Positions 1-12,653 of a stretch of 64,000 nt of DNA are shown here, piece after piece. The translations under genes were made by a program, and so were the position numbers. The notes below the pieces were generated by a model. That model had not been told where the DNA came from and did no database searches. It saw only the letters and a list, made by a program, of their open reading frames with translations. The stretch lies in NCBI GenBank assembly GCA_013399305.1, contig VXAI01000308.1, positions 599,095 to 663,094 of the forward strand. The letters are read 5' to 3'. This stretch comes from Rostratula benghalensis. Its lineage: Eukaryota > Chordata > Aves > Charadriiformes > Rostratulidae. The first letter of the stretch is position 1, and each line of letters begins with the position of its first letter.

Positions 1-3000
1 AACATTAGCGCTCATTAGTACCTGTAAAAAAGTCAAGGACTGCAATTTCAGAGTATGAAATAACCTATTTTTCACAGTTCAATGCACTCATAGTTGATGT
101 GCCTCCAATTAACTGTTATTTAAGAAAGGGATGGTTTAATTACCATATGGTTGCCTAATGGAGTTGTAATCTGCTGTAACAGAATTCTGTAAGTACATAA
201 ATATGTAAGTAAATAAGTATGCTTATGCCCACTGATAAATTTACCAGGTACCCAAAACATGTTGATGCAGCTTGTGCTCTCACAATATGATAGGCTTTTG
301 TTAGAGGTGGGCTGAAAGAATTCTTTTAAGGCAACATAAGAGCAGATTCTGTGTGTTCTTAGCCGATTATGGTACAAGATGAAGGGACATAACCTGGTTG
401 ATATTGCACTGTAAAGCTCCATCACTTAAGCAAACATGCCTCGATTTGGCACATGTAGAAATAACAGCTTAGCATGCTAGACAAAGTCTGGCAAAATCAT
501 TTAGGTACAGAGAGTTCAGTTCTACTATAGTTGGAAGGAAATAACTAGTGTCTTATCAGAGATAGGAAGGACTTTTTGCTTTGAAAGAATGTGTTCAAGA
601 ATGTCAAAGGTAATAAAATTACTGTGGTAAATTTCATTTCCTCAATAAAAGAAATCTTTATGTAGACTGGCTTTGGATTTATTGATGGTGAAGATCATTC
701 TTTTGTCTGCTAAAAGAATGTCTGCAGGTTTTTTATTATCCTTTATTAGTATTTCTTCAAGTAATGCAAGTATTCCTGTCTGATCTTAGCTCAGCCCAGG
801 CTTTAGACTTTAAAGTTTATAAATAAGGGTATAATACAGAAGACTACTGCCAGGTAGAGCATACATAGGAGGGCAGAGTGGTGAGAAATATGTTGTTATC
901 TTCTTTGCTGTACAGACCTACAACTAATTCATATCTCACACTATTATATGTCTTGAAATTATTCAAGCAAATTTTTCAGTAAGTCTCAAGGCTACTCTTA
1001 GAGTGATGAGGACATCATCATATGGTTCATATGGACTTTCATAGATCTTAGTTTTAATGCACAGATCACTCACAGGTGCATCCCATCAGTGCCCACAGAC
1101 TTATGTATGTCTAGTTTGGCCAAGTGGTCTCTAACTCAGTTCTCCTCAACAGAGGGAAAATATTCCTCCCTCCAGATCTTCCCCCTTGTCTTCAGTTCAT
1201 GAGTGAACTTTTCCTGCAAAACATCTTTCCCTCTATTAGTCCTTCTGCAGAAAGGGAAGATCACATTTCCTTCATCAATTTGCCCTATTGAACCTGCATT
1301 ACTTTTCTTGTTAAGATTTTTATGAACTTCAAATGCTCCGTAGTTTTGGTATCTTAAAACCCTGATGTTTACTTTACTGTGCATCTGATACCACAAAATA
1401 TCTTCCAGTCAGACTTCCACTCTTGCCTTTCATGTTCTTATTAGTTTAAGGGAGGTTACTATCTCTACCTTTCTATCCTTACTTGGGTGTTTCTGTTGCA
1501 CCCAAAGTATTTCTGTATTGGGTACTAATTTCGCTGGGATAGACTAGGAGAGACACAGTATTTTGGCAAGGCTCTGCCTATATTCATTTCAGTCCCTCAC
1601 AGTTAGATGTAGCCTTCCCTCCCACCAGCCTGGCAGTCTCCAATGCTGGCAGTCTCCAATGCCTGCAGTCTCTCTCTCTGCACCAAGAGGGAAACTGGGA
1701 ACATTTGAACCACTGCAAATTATGCAAAAACAAGAAAGAGTCCACTCTGTCCATAAAGTGATCCAGTAATCCTGACCCTGACAGGATCTGTAGCAATTAC
1801 CCTTTTCGGCAAGCAGTAGGTTATTACTTCTTCTGCCTGAACTATTAAGACAGTGTTATTTCAGTAAGCTAGAAAATATGGCAGATAATATTCCTATGCT
1901 AAGTGCAGAGAAGACAATGTGGCCATGTTCATGGAAGTGCATATTGATTTGTCCCATTAAAACCAGTAGATCTACAACATTGTACTCAATTGGGTTTATA
2001 TGTGTAGTAATATACCAAAACCTATTTCAGAGACTATTCAAGTTGCACAGAGAAGCACTTCAAAACTCAGAAAGAAGGAATTAATCTTTTAGGGTTTTTT
2101 GTTCTTTTCTTCCTCTAAAACAAAATACTTCACCCAAAGTCTACATAGCAAAGTCATAATGCTCTAGTTTTCTGTAGCCACAGAACTGCATAAAGCACAA
2201 GGTAACTCATAAACTGGTGTTTACAACAGATTATTTTCATGAAGGTTTTCAGTGTCAAGTCTTTTTTAGTATTACCATTAGTCACTTTGACTTGTTTCAG
2301 TAACTACTTTGATTTGTTTAGTGGCTTCACTGGCAGGTCTGATTACAATTTTTCATGAGAAATGTAGAAAAAACTTTGAAATATAGGTCATGACTGAAAA
2401 TAGATTCCTTTTTTTCCATTCTATTTTAGTGATCCTAAAGAATATTAAAAAGAAGCTCACTTGACTCAAAGTTAACTTTTTGTGAAACTTCCTCTGCTTT
2501 GTATAACTTGTTATTTCCCTGTAAATTATCCATATTATCTGCAGACATAAGTTACAGATGTCCATGCAAAATTAAACTGACACTTTTAACTGGGATAAAT
2601 AATTATGAAAGGTACTTGGAACATGGTTTAGAAAATACACGTCTACAATAAACCAAAGTACTGTGTGGACTTATTGCTCCACATTAATATGAACAGTAAA
2701 CTAATTATTGAATTAAGAACTTGAACATCAAGCCATAGTACACTTACTCTGTGTTTAAAATACCAATCAACTACAGCATTTTAATAAAAACAAATATTGT
2801 GGGCTTACTGCCTTTATTTAAACTTTTATTATGTTTTAAGCATCATTAAAATACCCCCAATTACAATTTCTACTAGCATAGCATTTTTTATTTCAATTAC
2901 AAAAGGGAGCATTTACAGTTGTTCAAACCATTAAAGCATTAAAGGATTTCCTGAGATGTTTCTTTCTACTAATAAAGCTATACAAAACTTAAACATGTTT

Positions 3001-3849
3001 AGGTCCTGACCTTGCATTTTGATCCATTAACCAGGATATTTGGCCCACCACCACAAATTTCTGCAGAAGCAAAAATTTGCATCATGTTGCGCTGACAGGA
3101 GTCCTCCTTTGTCATTCACAGTATATGTGCCTTACATAAGAATGACAGAACATAAACTCTGGAGGCTAACTAATTTATAGGTTGGCTTTGGGACCATTTT
3201 TCCCATTCTGTAAAATTTCTGTTAGCTTCTCTTTCTCTCTTCTTGCTTTCCCCTACTCTGCCAACGTAAATGAAAATTTTATAAACTGAAAAAAAGTTTG
3301 CATGAGATCAGTGAAGGTATTTTTTGCTTCTCCCTTTCTTCCTTTTTATTTTTGCAGCACTAAGCTCAGACTTAAATAATTTTTCTGCAAGAAAAATTTA
3401 GGACTTATGTTCATATAGTCTTAAAATGAGAAGCTTCAGCTGAGTCTGAACTTCTTCACAATGGGAAATAAGCTTAAAAAACCTGTCCTGTATGCTATTA
3501 ATTTTACAACAATGGTATTGTCTAAGAAGGTAACTCTGACAAGGTATTTCTGCAGGGCAACTACGCACATATTGGAGGAAGAAGCTTCTTTTCTCTAGTT
3601 CCCTCCAGGTGAGAGAGCACAACGTAGCAAATGGTCATGTGCCAGGCAATATGAACTCAAGTGTGAGGCCAGAGCCTGGGAAACCAGGAGGACTAAAGGG
3701 GAAAGGTGCCAATGAGCTCTAGGAGTCATTGGGAAAAATTGGTGAGATGTTTCAGGCAAGTGCTTGAGATTGCACACTGTTACAACACTCACAACTTCGT
3801 TTTGTAGAAAAAAAAAATAGAAACTGGTCTTGAAATTCTCTTCAGTGTC
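1..3849. other. AT-rich noncoding DNA, no gene seen
   Basis: No open frame here exceeds about 100 codons and none resembles a known protein. The only local structure I see is a short tandem duplication at 1631-1662: a 16-bp unit (TGGCAGTCTCCAATGC) twice, followed by a partial third copy. Scattered AATAAA and TTTATT words are expected at this base composition. I see no transposon ends, RNA gene or CpG island. Confidence 0.7.
1631..1672. repeat. 16-bp tandem duplication
   Basis: TGGCAGTCTCCAATGC occurs at 1631-1646 and again at 1647-1662 without change, followed by CTGCAGTCTC as a degenerate third copy and a short (TC)n run. This is probably replication slippage. No function is implied. Confidence 0.85.
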
Positions 3850-4500
3850 TGTCGTGGTTTCGATTGGCCAATGACAAGATGACAGGTGCTCTCTCCTGCC
3901 TCTTGTTCCAAGGAGAGGAGGAGGAGAGAGAAAGGGATTTACGAGTTTAGAAGGAACTAATTTAATGAAGTATTAGAATAAAATAAAGGAAGTAATGAAA
4001 TACAGAATATATATTATAATATATATAGAAGTGTATGGATGGTTTTGTACACATCCTCGCAAAGTGAGTTATGGAGTAAAACATAAACTGATTAGTTGCC
4101 TCTCCCACTATCCATCTGATGGGCTATAGTGGCTAGTAAGTGCTCTGAGGAAGTTGGCAGAAGGTCTTACTCTCTTATTGGTAAAACAAAGTTATTATTA
4201 AAAGAAAACAGAGCAGAAGGGGAAAGATGAGATAATGGAATAAGCCAAAACTTTTAAAGAGGTACTCTGACTGACTGCCCTCTTTTCTCCTGCAACTTCT
4301 CTCCTGCAAAAGAATTGTATTTTTTATACTACCTTAAATTTTAGTATTATCTATGCTAGACAAAGTTGAATTTTAGCTGGAAAATATATTGTATGCATAC
4401 ATTTGGTTTTAATTAGTTATTCTTGACTTCCATTAGAATGTGAAATAACACAATACTGAATTTCACAGTGTGATATGCTGAAATAACAGAGCCTGGAGAA
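3850..4500 (-). mobile_element. Avian endogenous retrovirus LTR, degraded, probably solo
   Basis: The segment begins with TGTCGTGGTTT at 3850, the terminal sequence shared by several bird LTR families. It continues with features I recognise from one of them: a GATTGGCCAATGACA block, an AGGTGCTCTCTCCTGCC block, an AGAATAAAATAAAGGAAG region, and near 4290-4330 TCTCCTGC repeats followed by TTTTTATACTA. By analogy with better-known relatives the transcription sense is the minus strand, so the TTTTTATA region would read as a promoter TATA-like box and the AT-rich block near 3960-4000 would lie near the polyadenylation region. No gag, pol or env frame is nearby, so a solo LTR is most likely. The left end is clear; the right end is uncertain by 100 bp or more. 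The family is assigned from memory of sequence pattern, not by search. Confidence 0.6.
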
Positions 4501-7500
4501 CAAGAGCTAAAGAGACTCGTAAGAACTAATGCAGAAAGTTTGCAACACGAGTTTTGGGGTGAAACATACTATAAAAATTTGATTAATAAATCAGAAGACA
4601 ACTCATCTTTTCATAAAATAACATTGTTTAGTTTGGAGTATCCAAGGAAAAGTCTCAGTCAGATATTAACTTGAAATCCCCTTTGAACTGAGATTTTCTG
4701 TTTAATTTTGATTTCTATGTAGGTTGATTATTCTTAGAGAAGTTTGTATATGTTATAGCTAAGGCATCTTCTCTAGAAAAAGCTGACTGGTGGTGTTTCT
4801 CATTTTTTCCTCAGAACCCAAGGCTTCTTTGGGGGAAAAAGAGAGACACCAAGAATATATGTTTTTAATTCCATTTCTAGTTGATTACAACTTTCACCTA
4901 TTTTAGTCATGCAATGCATGTCTCACTGTCCCTCTCCAGGCAATGTTTTAACTTCTTGCCTTGGCTATAACATGAGAATCCTTTCAAAATATCCAGCTGG
5001 ACCCTTCCCTTTCATATCTCAGATGGTGTGACTGAGCTCAAACCATTAGCTGTGTTTCTCAAGGACAGAAGTGGACGTGCCTTGACAACTAAATTTCTGA
5101 AGTTCATGCTAGCATGTGCATGTCCAAGAGCTTATCTCCATGTCTCCAAGGTTAGCAAGCGAAGTGCTAAGAGAAGAGCACAGCAACGAGGACATGTGAT
5201 CACGTTGGGCCCTCATAAAATTAGCCACCTGCATATTCTGAAATGGCAGAACAGAAGGGATGAGGAATGGGACCCTGCTGCCAATCCCACCACTGTAAGA
5301 GAAGGAAGTGAACATAAAAGACAGAACTGTTGCAAAGGAGAAGTAGATGAGGTCCTTGCAGTGACAGGCAGATTTTAGAGAGTGGCAGTACCCAAATTCT
5401 GGTGTTTTCTTTACTTGGCAATACAGGTTGTTCTCCATATCCACATGGCATAAGAGTTTATTTTAAAATGTAAATAGAAATCAGTAGCATGGCATATACA
5501 GTCCTTAATCCTGATGAGAGCCTCCGAGACTTTCTGAGGTTCTGAATCTAGCAATACTCAGTATATTCAGTTGACCTCAGGAATAATGGGTCCTGTTAAA
5601 GTTCTCTCCATGTTTAGGTGACTTAGTGGGCCAAAACTAGAACATTTGTTAAACTAGATTTTCATGCCAATTTGAGTATTCTCTTCAAGAGAGTCAAATC
5701 AAAGGGAAAAAAGAAACCGATGTGCCAGCAGTGACCAGTAAGAAATCTGCTGCTATATTTTACAAGCATGATTACATAAACAATAATTTGTACGTAAGTC
5801 TTCGTGTGAAGAAGGTCTTAAAAACAAATAATTATATTGGTGCTCTCAGACCCTTTTATATAGCAAGCAGCAGTAAATACCAGAAAGCAATTTAAAAAGT
5901 CAAAAAACTTTAAGAAAATAATACATTCTGTAATCTTTCCATTTAGCTTTCTACTTAAAAGTGGAGTTCCCACTTTCAATCTTTTCTTTATAAATACAAA
6001 GACAAAAAACTTTCTTTCTTCACTGAACGCTATGATTCTTCTTCAACTGCCTGGCTAAAGGAGCTTAGACTTAGAGAAAGACAATTCAGCCTTCACTTAT
6101 CAGAAATCTGAAATAGTTCAAGAGGACTCTATGATACCAATGTGTAACATAACATTTTACTAGCTTGTCAGTCTGTTTCTTTTCAGCTCCAGTGCAAAAT
6201 GAAGGAATTGGGGTTTTTCTTTCTATATAAAAGATCAAGAGATTTTAATCTTTTCCAACATCTATTTTGTCCTATTACAGTAACAATAAAACTTGAGTTG
6301 TGGGTCAGCCAATATCCTGTCATGTTCACCTAGCAATTCTAAAATAACACTAGTTGTCTTGAACCTGAGCTGCTTTTTTAATGTTTCTTGATTGGACAGA
6401 CTAACAGCAAGAATAGGACTTGAAATCTCTTGTGCAGTAAAGCTTGAACAACTTAACAACCCCCAAGTTTAGGTCATACAAGTAGCCATTTAAAAATTGG
6501 GAAAGTTCCATCTTTCTCAGGGTCTATAGAGTATAAATCAACATTATATTCAAGTATGTATTATGATGCCTGGCAGGATTTTACACGAATTCCCACAAGA
6601 CCTGGCAAAGGGCTAGCATATTTAGCATTTCTTGAAATGTTGGATTAGGAGGTATTAATTATGGTTCAATTTCTCTTGATGGTGTTGTATTACCATATTG
6701 TTACTTCAAATAATATGTTAAATCAAACTAAAAGTTTACTAGTCCCTTCTATATTGAGTTACCTAAAAAGCAACAATGGAAATAATATCTTTCTGTGTTT
6801 CTGGAAAAAGATCCGATTTAGAGTAGTTTATTTTATAAGATGTTAGTATTCTGATTGAAACAGTTGTGAACAGCTTTTCGCTTCTGTATGCACAAGGAAA
6901 GAAGCAGGCAAAGCAGCCCTGCTGCTCCTTATTTTGTCTGCCAAATTATCTCCAATTGTCTTTTATTAATCATATGTAAAGAAAGCTGGAAATGGACTTC
7001 GCTAGTTCAAAACTTTTACTGCTTATTAAACTGTTATTCATGGAATTTTCTAAGAGTTTCTCCCTATCATCTCCAACCCAGACTTTTTTAATGTAAAAAA
7101 AAGAAAAACAATAAAGAAAAAGACGAAAAAAGATTATAAGGTGGAAACTATTTAGAAAAAATAGGAACACTTGAAAGGAACTCACTTGAGGAATTTAATC
7201 CTTTCCTGCAAAGTGAGTTTTGCAGGTGCCCCACCTCTACTGCAATGAAACTTGGATGTTAATGAATGCAAATATCTTAGCAGGTGTTCGAGTTGGTCTG
7301 TTTTGAACTCCATCACTGATGAGGATTTATTTTATTCTTAATGACATATTTGTATGTTTTCAGAGGCTAAAAGTGTTTGAAAATACATCTGCTGATGCTG
7401 GTGCCATTTTGATTGGGCTGACTAGATTGCTGTGTATCTGTGTTATCTTTGGTAGTACATTATGTGGATCCACCTCACTTTCATAGACTTAATAGGACTC

Positions 7501-10452
7501 TCAGTCGTTTTGTTGAAGTCCTTGAAATGCAACAGTGCACCACATTTGCTGAAACAACAGTCTTTCCATCAGTTTCAATAGGCTTTGAATTAGGTTCAAA
7601 AGCTGGTATTTGCTTTCCAGAAGCAGCAGTAGTTTGCATACTTGGGAGGATTTGCCACACCAGCTGCAGAAGGTCAATTCTGCAAATGAAGAAGCAACAG
7701 CTCTCATAAGGATTCTTCAGTGTCCCTATACAACTGGGACAGTGCTACAAATCACACGGGTTTAATTTTGATAGAATTGTTACACTTTGAATGAAATTTG
7801 CAGAAATGGAAAATATCTTTTAGCATGATTCCCTGCCTCGTCATTATGAACTGCATGAAGACTAATCAGCATTTTCTGATAAGGCCTCTCCCTGTTGGAT
7901 CACTAGTGGTAATTGGCTAGAAATGTGGAATTCTCCAAAGGGACTTTTAACTATGCAATGTGCATACAGAATGGCAGCACACACACTGATCAACTGCACC
8001 AGTAATTACACAAGCAGTAATTACACAATGTAGAAACTAAATGCAGAAAACCCAAGGATGGAGGGGGATGTGGAAGGAGGAGGAAGCCAGGACAGAGACA
8101 TTATATGAAGAAAAGGATTCTTATGATTCTTATGAGTCAGTGTCCCCTAAGGAAAGGAAATCACAGGTGAATAAAGCCTTTTTCATTTTTACATTAGGAA
8201 ACCCTTAAGCTTGCAAACCATATCCATCACCTGTTCTAAAAGGAATATTAAGAGTCTCTCAGTGTTAGAACTTACATAGAAGAGCACGGTTTATTTTGGG
8301 GTTTTTTTTTCTTTACCATGGACAAAAACTTATTTACAACCTCCTTATACCAAGAACCTTAATCACAATATGACACATTGCTAATGTTCTCCATGAATTT
8401 ACTTTCCTTTTGGGACAGAAATTCCCTAAGAACTGATAATTTTTTTAGAGTGGTTGTAAAAAATTCTTAGTTCATCTGTAAATTATTGTTTCATTTCCCT
8501 TTGCTCTTTCGTTTGTCCTGGCATCTGACAATAGGCAGCAATAACTCAAGAGTAGATGCTGCAACGAAAGCAGCCATATGTAGAAAAGGCTGGCCGAGAT
8601 AGCAATCCATCCCAATCCATATTATGGGAAGCATGAAATTTTCAGAAGTCACTGATTGCATCAGGCATTCTGCTTATCTACTGATTATACTGCTGCAATG
8701 GATGGCTGTTTTCCTAAAGAGTGTAAAGAATATGAAATAACACCTTCTGTTTAATTTTCCTATTTACAGAAAATATTTCCAGTAAAATTGTACCTTTTGG
8801 ATTCATAAATATTTTTTAAAAAGCAAAGGCCTTCTCTGAATTCTCTCTCATAACTGCAATGCCTCTGGAACAGAGAACACAGTAATTGGATACTTCTATT
8901 AGCAGAAGAATATAGACCAATTGTTTGTGCTACACAACCCAGCTAGTTGCAGTGGAGACAATGCTAACAACACTGAGGCTGTGATTATCGAGTTACAGCT
9001 CAGGCGAGTCCTCACAAAGACATTTGGTGATGTAAAAACAACACCCTGAGCTGCAGAAAAGAGGATAGGCCATAGGGAAGACAAGGATTGAGAAGGTTGT
9101 TAGAAGAACATTGTTAGAGAGAAATTACCTAGTTCTTCTATTCAGTATACAGTCTTCAGGTTGTGTGGAATGAAAAGCTTTTTTCCCAACCATTTTGCAA
9201 TTGCTTTGCCTCTCTACACAGTGTCTTGCAGCTTCCTCTGCAAATGTTGGTGCTGTTTATGTACTCTGGGTCAGCAACAGGCTTTGTTGGCAGAGACAGC
9301 ACAGCAGCACTCTTCTAGGCTCAGAAGTGTTTCAAATCTGACTGCCCAATAAATGCGTTTCTAGTCTACCACACCTGGGTAATGGATTTCATTTGAAATA
9401 AAGGTCATTCAATTTCTTTCCAGTTTATCCTTTATTTGTGCTGATTTTTACAAAAGAAACTCACTGGACAATAGCTATCGATCTGTGATTGTCTCCTTGA
9501 TAGCTGGAATTAGACAGCTGGTTACTCACAGATGCTGCAGCCCACTTTGATGACAAGATCCTTTTTCCCCCAGAGTGTGTGTGAATGTGAGATACTCTTT
9601 AACCAGTAGATTAATTTTACATTAAACTTAAAGCTTCATTCCCCATAAAGATTGTGACCTTAATAATTTAGTGAGACACTCAGAATCCATCTGATGAAAA
9701 TAAGTACTGCAGGAAAGATATGTTTAACCTCGTATCTTGCTAATCTGCAATGGTAAAGTTTAAAATATTCAGCAGTACAGCACTAATACTGAATGCTGCC
9801 ATGCCTTTTTGGCAGCTTAAGCCTACCCTTTTTACTCTGTTAATAGCTTACTCAGTCAGACATATGCAATCTTCAGCAAGAAACTCGGGACTGCCTAGAT
9901 TAAATTTGTATACCTATGCAAGCATCTTCATAAAACTTCAAAAGTTTTGGAAGTTTATTATTCAAACTGTCAAACTACTAGAGTGTCCCTGACATGTACT
10001 TAACCTGTGCCTAATAGCATTTCCCAAACAGTTCCCAAGCCACACAGGAGGAGCTACAAACAATTTGCACAGAACTATTCTTCTCTGGCAGGTAAGAGGA
10101 TTCAATAATGTCGGCATAGACGTTCTGCACCACATGGCCAGTGCTGGAGACTGGTTGAAGATACACTTTATTTTCCAGATACAGTTGCAGCTGAAGAGAA
10201 TAAGGAATATTATTCTGAACGGAGAAAACTGCAGAATGACTGTATGGCAAGCTCACTCTCCTGCTGAAGAGTCTTTTTGAGGTTTCTCTCTTCCTTACTT
10301 CTCTTTATACTTTGTTGCTCAGCATTGACCAGTTTGTCTCCCAGATGATTTGTCCTCTTTCTTCCTCTGACTTGTACTGTCCTATTCAAATTTCCCATAT
10401 GTCTTTCAAACTCTCTTTTCCAGGTTCCACATTCTTCAAAAATCAGCCCTGA
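4501..10452. other. AT-rich noncoding DNA, no gene seen
   Basis: No recognisable gene, RNA or transposon. Around 5028-5451 one plus and two minus frames are open for 76-116 codons, but the products look like random composition, with no domain or codon-like pattern. A near-tandem 14-bp duplication (CAGTAATTACACAA) lies at 8000-8013 and 8015-8028. The stretch is otherwise ordinary AT-rich DNA. Confidence 0.65.
8000..8028. repeat. 14-bp near-tandem duplication
   Basis: CAGTAATTACACAA is present at 8000-8013 and again at 8015-8028, separated by one base. Likely slippage. Confidence 0.85.
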
Positions 10453-11080
10453 CTTTTCTTCCCCTTTTCTATCTTTTGCTTATTTCTCTCCTTCCTGTTC
10501 TTTCTAAAATACTTAATTATACTGCAAAATACAACAATTTTCTCCCTTTCATCTGTTTTGGATGCCTTCCAATCTGGCTTTCTGCGTTTCCACACTCATA
10601 CCATTCGCACTAGTGTTTCTAATGACAAATCCATTTCCAGAAACCTGCCACTTCTTTGTCCTCAATGTCTGCACAGAACAATCCTTATAATCTCCATCCT
10701 TACGGCCAAACATCTCATTCAGGCCCTTATGCATGCTGCCTTGATTAGTCAAGGATTCTCCAAAATGCAGTCATTGCCTTCATCAGCCCACATAAATAAC
10801 ATGTTTTTATTTCATCTCCATTGCCTGAATGTAAACTCCCCTCATCAGCTCTGTCCACTTCCTGTCCAAAATCTTTCCAATCTTGAGAACAACCCCTCAA
10901 ACTGAATGCAGCCACCCTTTGTCATTAACCTCCGCTGCTCCACTGTCTTGTCATGCAGCTTCTTCCTTCTGCCACTTCTCTGTATTCCTTGTTTCATTGG
11001 CCTCCTCTGCAAGTTATGAGTGGTTTGATTTTATTGACAAACTCATCATCTTGCCCACATATACTGCATCTTAAAGGCTT
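10453..11080 (+). mobile_element. Ancient L2-like LINE relict (reverse transcriptase region and downstream)
   Basis: The plus-strand frame is open from 10453 to 10905 (about 150 codons) in a pyrimidine-rich setting. It includes FLKYLIIL, then SSVLDAFQSGF and, after HTHTIRTSVSND, a run that follows the order seen in L2-clade reverse transcriptases (a K-I-x-E-like segment, then L-D-x-F-Q-S-G-F-R, then a H-S-T-E-T-like segment and V-x-N-D). Further on, near 10710-10760, the DNA CATCTCATTCAGGCCCTTAT resembles the conserved 'leucine-isoleucine-x-A-L' part of the same polymerases. There is no catalytic Y-x-D-D, so it is a dead, incomplete copy. The assignment rests on motif order, and an L2 or L2-related clade is my inference. 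Boundaries are approximate. Confidence 0.6.
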
Positions 11081-11439
11081 GTTTGTAGCCTGTAGCAAGT
11101 TAAGATGAATTTGCTTTGTTTTCCTGCTACCTTCAGTCTTTGTTTCTGTTCTGTCCTTTTATCTAAAGGCAATTACAGATTTTTGTGCATAAATTCACTG
11201 AGTGCAATGGTCAGATGCACAGCATTGATCATCATACCATTACCTGGAAAAATGCCACTATTTGGTATCCAAATTAAAGTAGTCATAAATATCCTTTTTT
11301 AAAGTAGTCAAAGAGTTTCTGACAAATCTTAAGTGGCAATAATGTATCTATTTTCATTATACTACTTGGAAACTTCCAAGCAAGAACAGCATGGTTTGAC
11401 GACTTTGGAAATTACTATGCACAAAGCAGAAAATCTGTC

Positions 11440-11575
11440 CAGCACTACATGAATAAGCAAACTATGCTGAGAAAATGAAAAAGCCAACTACGAACTGGAA
11501 TAAGCAAACTACAAAGCAAATAAGCGAACTACACTCTGATGCTATGCTGAATAAGCAAATTCCATCTTCACTACG
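11440..11575. repeat. Degenerate AATAAGCAAACTAC repeat cluster
   Basis: The word AATAAGCAAACTA and close variants occur about four times (near 11452, 11501, 11519 as AATAAGCGAACTAC, and 11551 as AATAAGCAAATTCC), interspersed with related CTACxAA and CTATGCTGA words; CTATGCTGA itself is also repeated. The spacing is irregular (about 20-50 bp), which looks like an old, decayed minisatellite rather than a microsatellite. Confidence 0.6.
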
Positions 11576-12628
11576 GGCCCTTCTAGGTTTTACCTGTCTC
11601 TAATTCTAACAGTTGCCAAGAGTCAACTGTAGAAGGATGCTAAATTTTGAGTACTCTACATTTAGATGGAGGAACCTTGGAAAATGTGAGATAGGTACTT
11701 CTCAGGGAGAGCCAGCTTTTCGTGTCTCTTTACTGCATGATGCTCATAACCAAGGCAGAGTCCCGCTGAAGGAGTAGTTTGCCATGTCTCTGAGAACAGA
11801 GAAAACTGAAGGGCTATGAAGGGGATGTCTTGATTTAGCTGGTGTCCATATAACAGCACAAGAGAAGAACTTAATTTTCAAGATTCTAATCACATAGTAG
11901 AGCCATACCTACCAGTATATAACAGTCATCCTCATTTTTATCTCCAGTGAACTGTTTGCCCTTATGCTTGCTTTACATGTTATGAACAATGGAGTCTTCA
12001 TTAACACTTCTGGAAACACCAGAAGTATTTGCCCTTCAGCATCAGAGCTCCGATTGTCCCAGGCTGGGATTCAGACTATACATATACACCATAATGATCA
12101 GTGAGAGGTAGGACCAGCCTTAGCATGAAGACTAGAGTTCAGGAAGGGAGGCTTGTCAGGATCTGCCTTTCTTGAAAGTATCTGTGAGTGCTAAAATAGA
12201 GTGATACCTACTGCCTGCTTAGATCCAGCTGCTTTATATATGTCAGATCTAACACAAATCTTTGGAGTTTATTTTTGTGGCCACATGGCCTGTGATCAGA
12301 GATGAAACCGTAGCTGTTTCTATGCTTAGATAATATATTAAAGTAACATATCTGTAGAACACAGAGTGATGTAATACGTTAGAGAAAAAAAAAAAAGCCT
12401 GAACTAATGAACTCTGCATTAATTTGTTAAAAAAAAAAAAAGACAGCAAGAAACAGCCTAATCCCTGATGATAGTCTTGGCTAAACATTTGGCAATCACT
12501 GAATTTACATGATGTGAGCAATTCTGAACATGGGGTTCACAGCCTAGCTCATTGCATATACCCAGGTGTCTCACATTAGGAGGTTACAAAGCCAAATGCA
12601 GCAACACTGAGATAACTTTGCAGGTGGG

Positions 12629-12653
12629 TTTTTTGTTTTTTTTTTTTTTTTTT
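12629..12653. repeat. Poly(T) tract
   Basis: About 24 T bases interrupted by a single G. This could be the reverse-strand poly(A) tail of an unrecognised retroposon, but no adjacent element or flanking duplication was recognised. Confidence 0.8.

Noticed and set aside
5028..5451. Overlapping 116-, 111- and 76-codon frames on both strands
   Set aside because: Random-looking composition with no recognisable domain; both strands open together, as expected from a local shortage of stops.
12249..12521. 90-codon minus frame rich in Phe
   Set aside because: Created by two A-runs; no domain, low-complexity translation.
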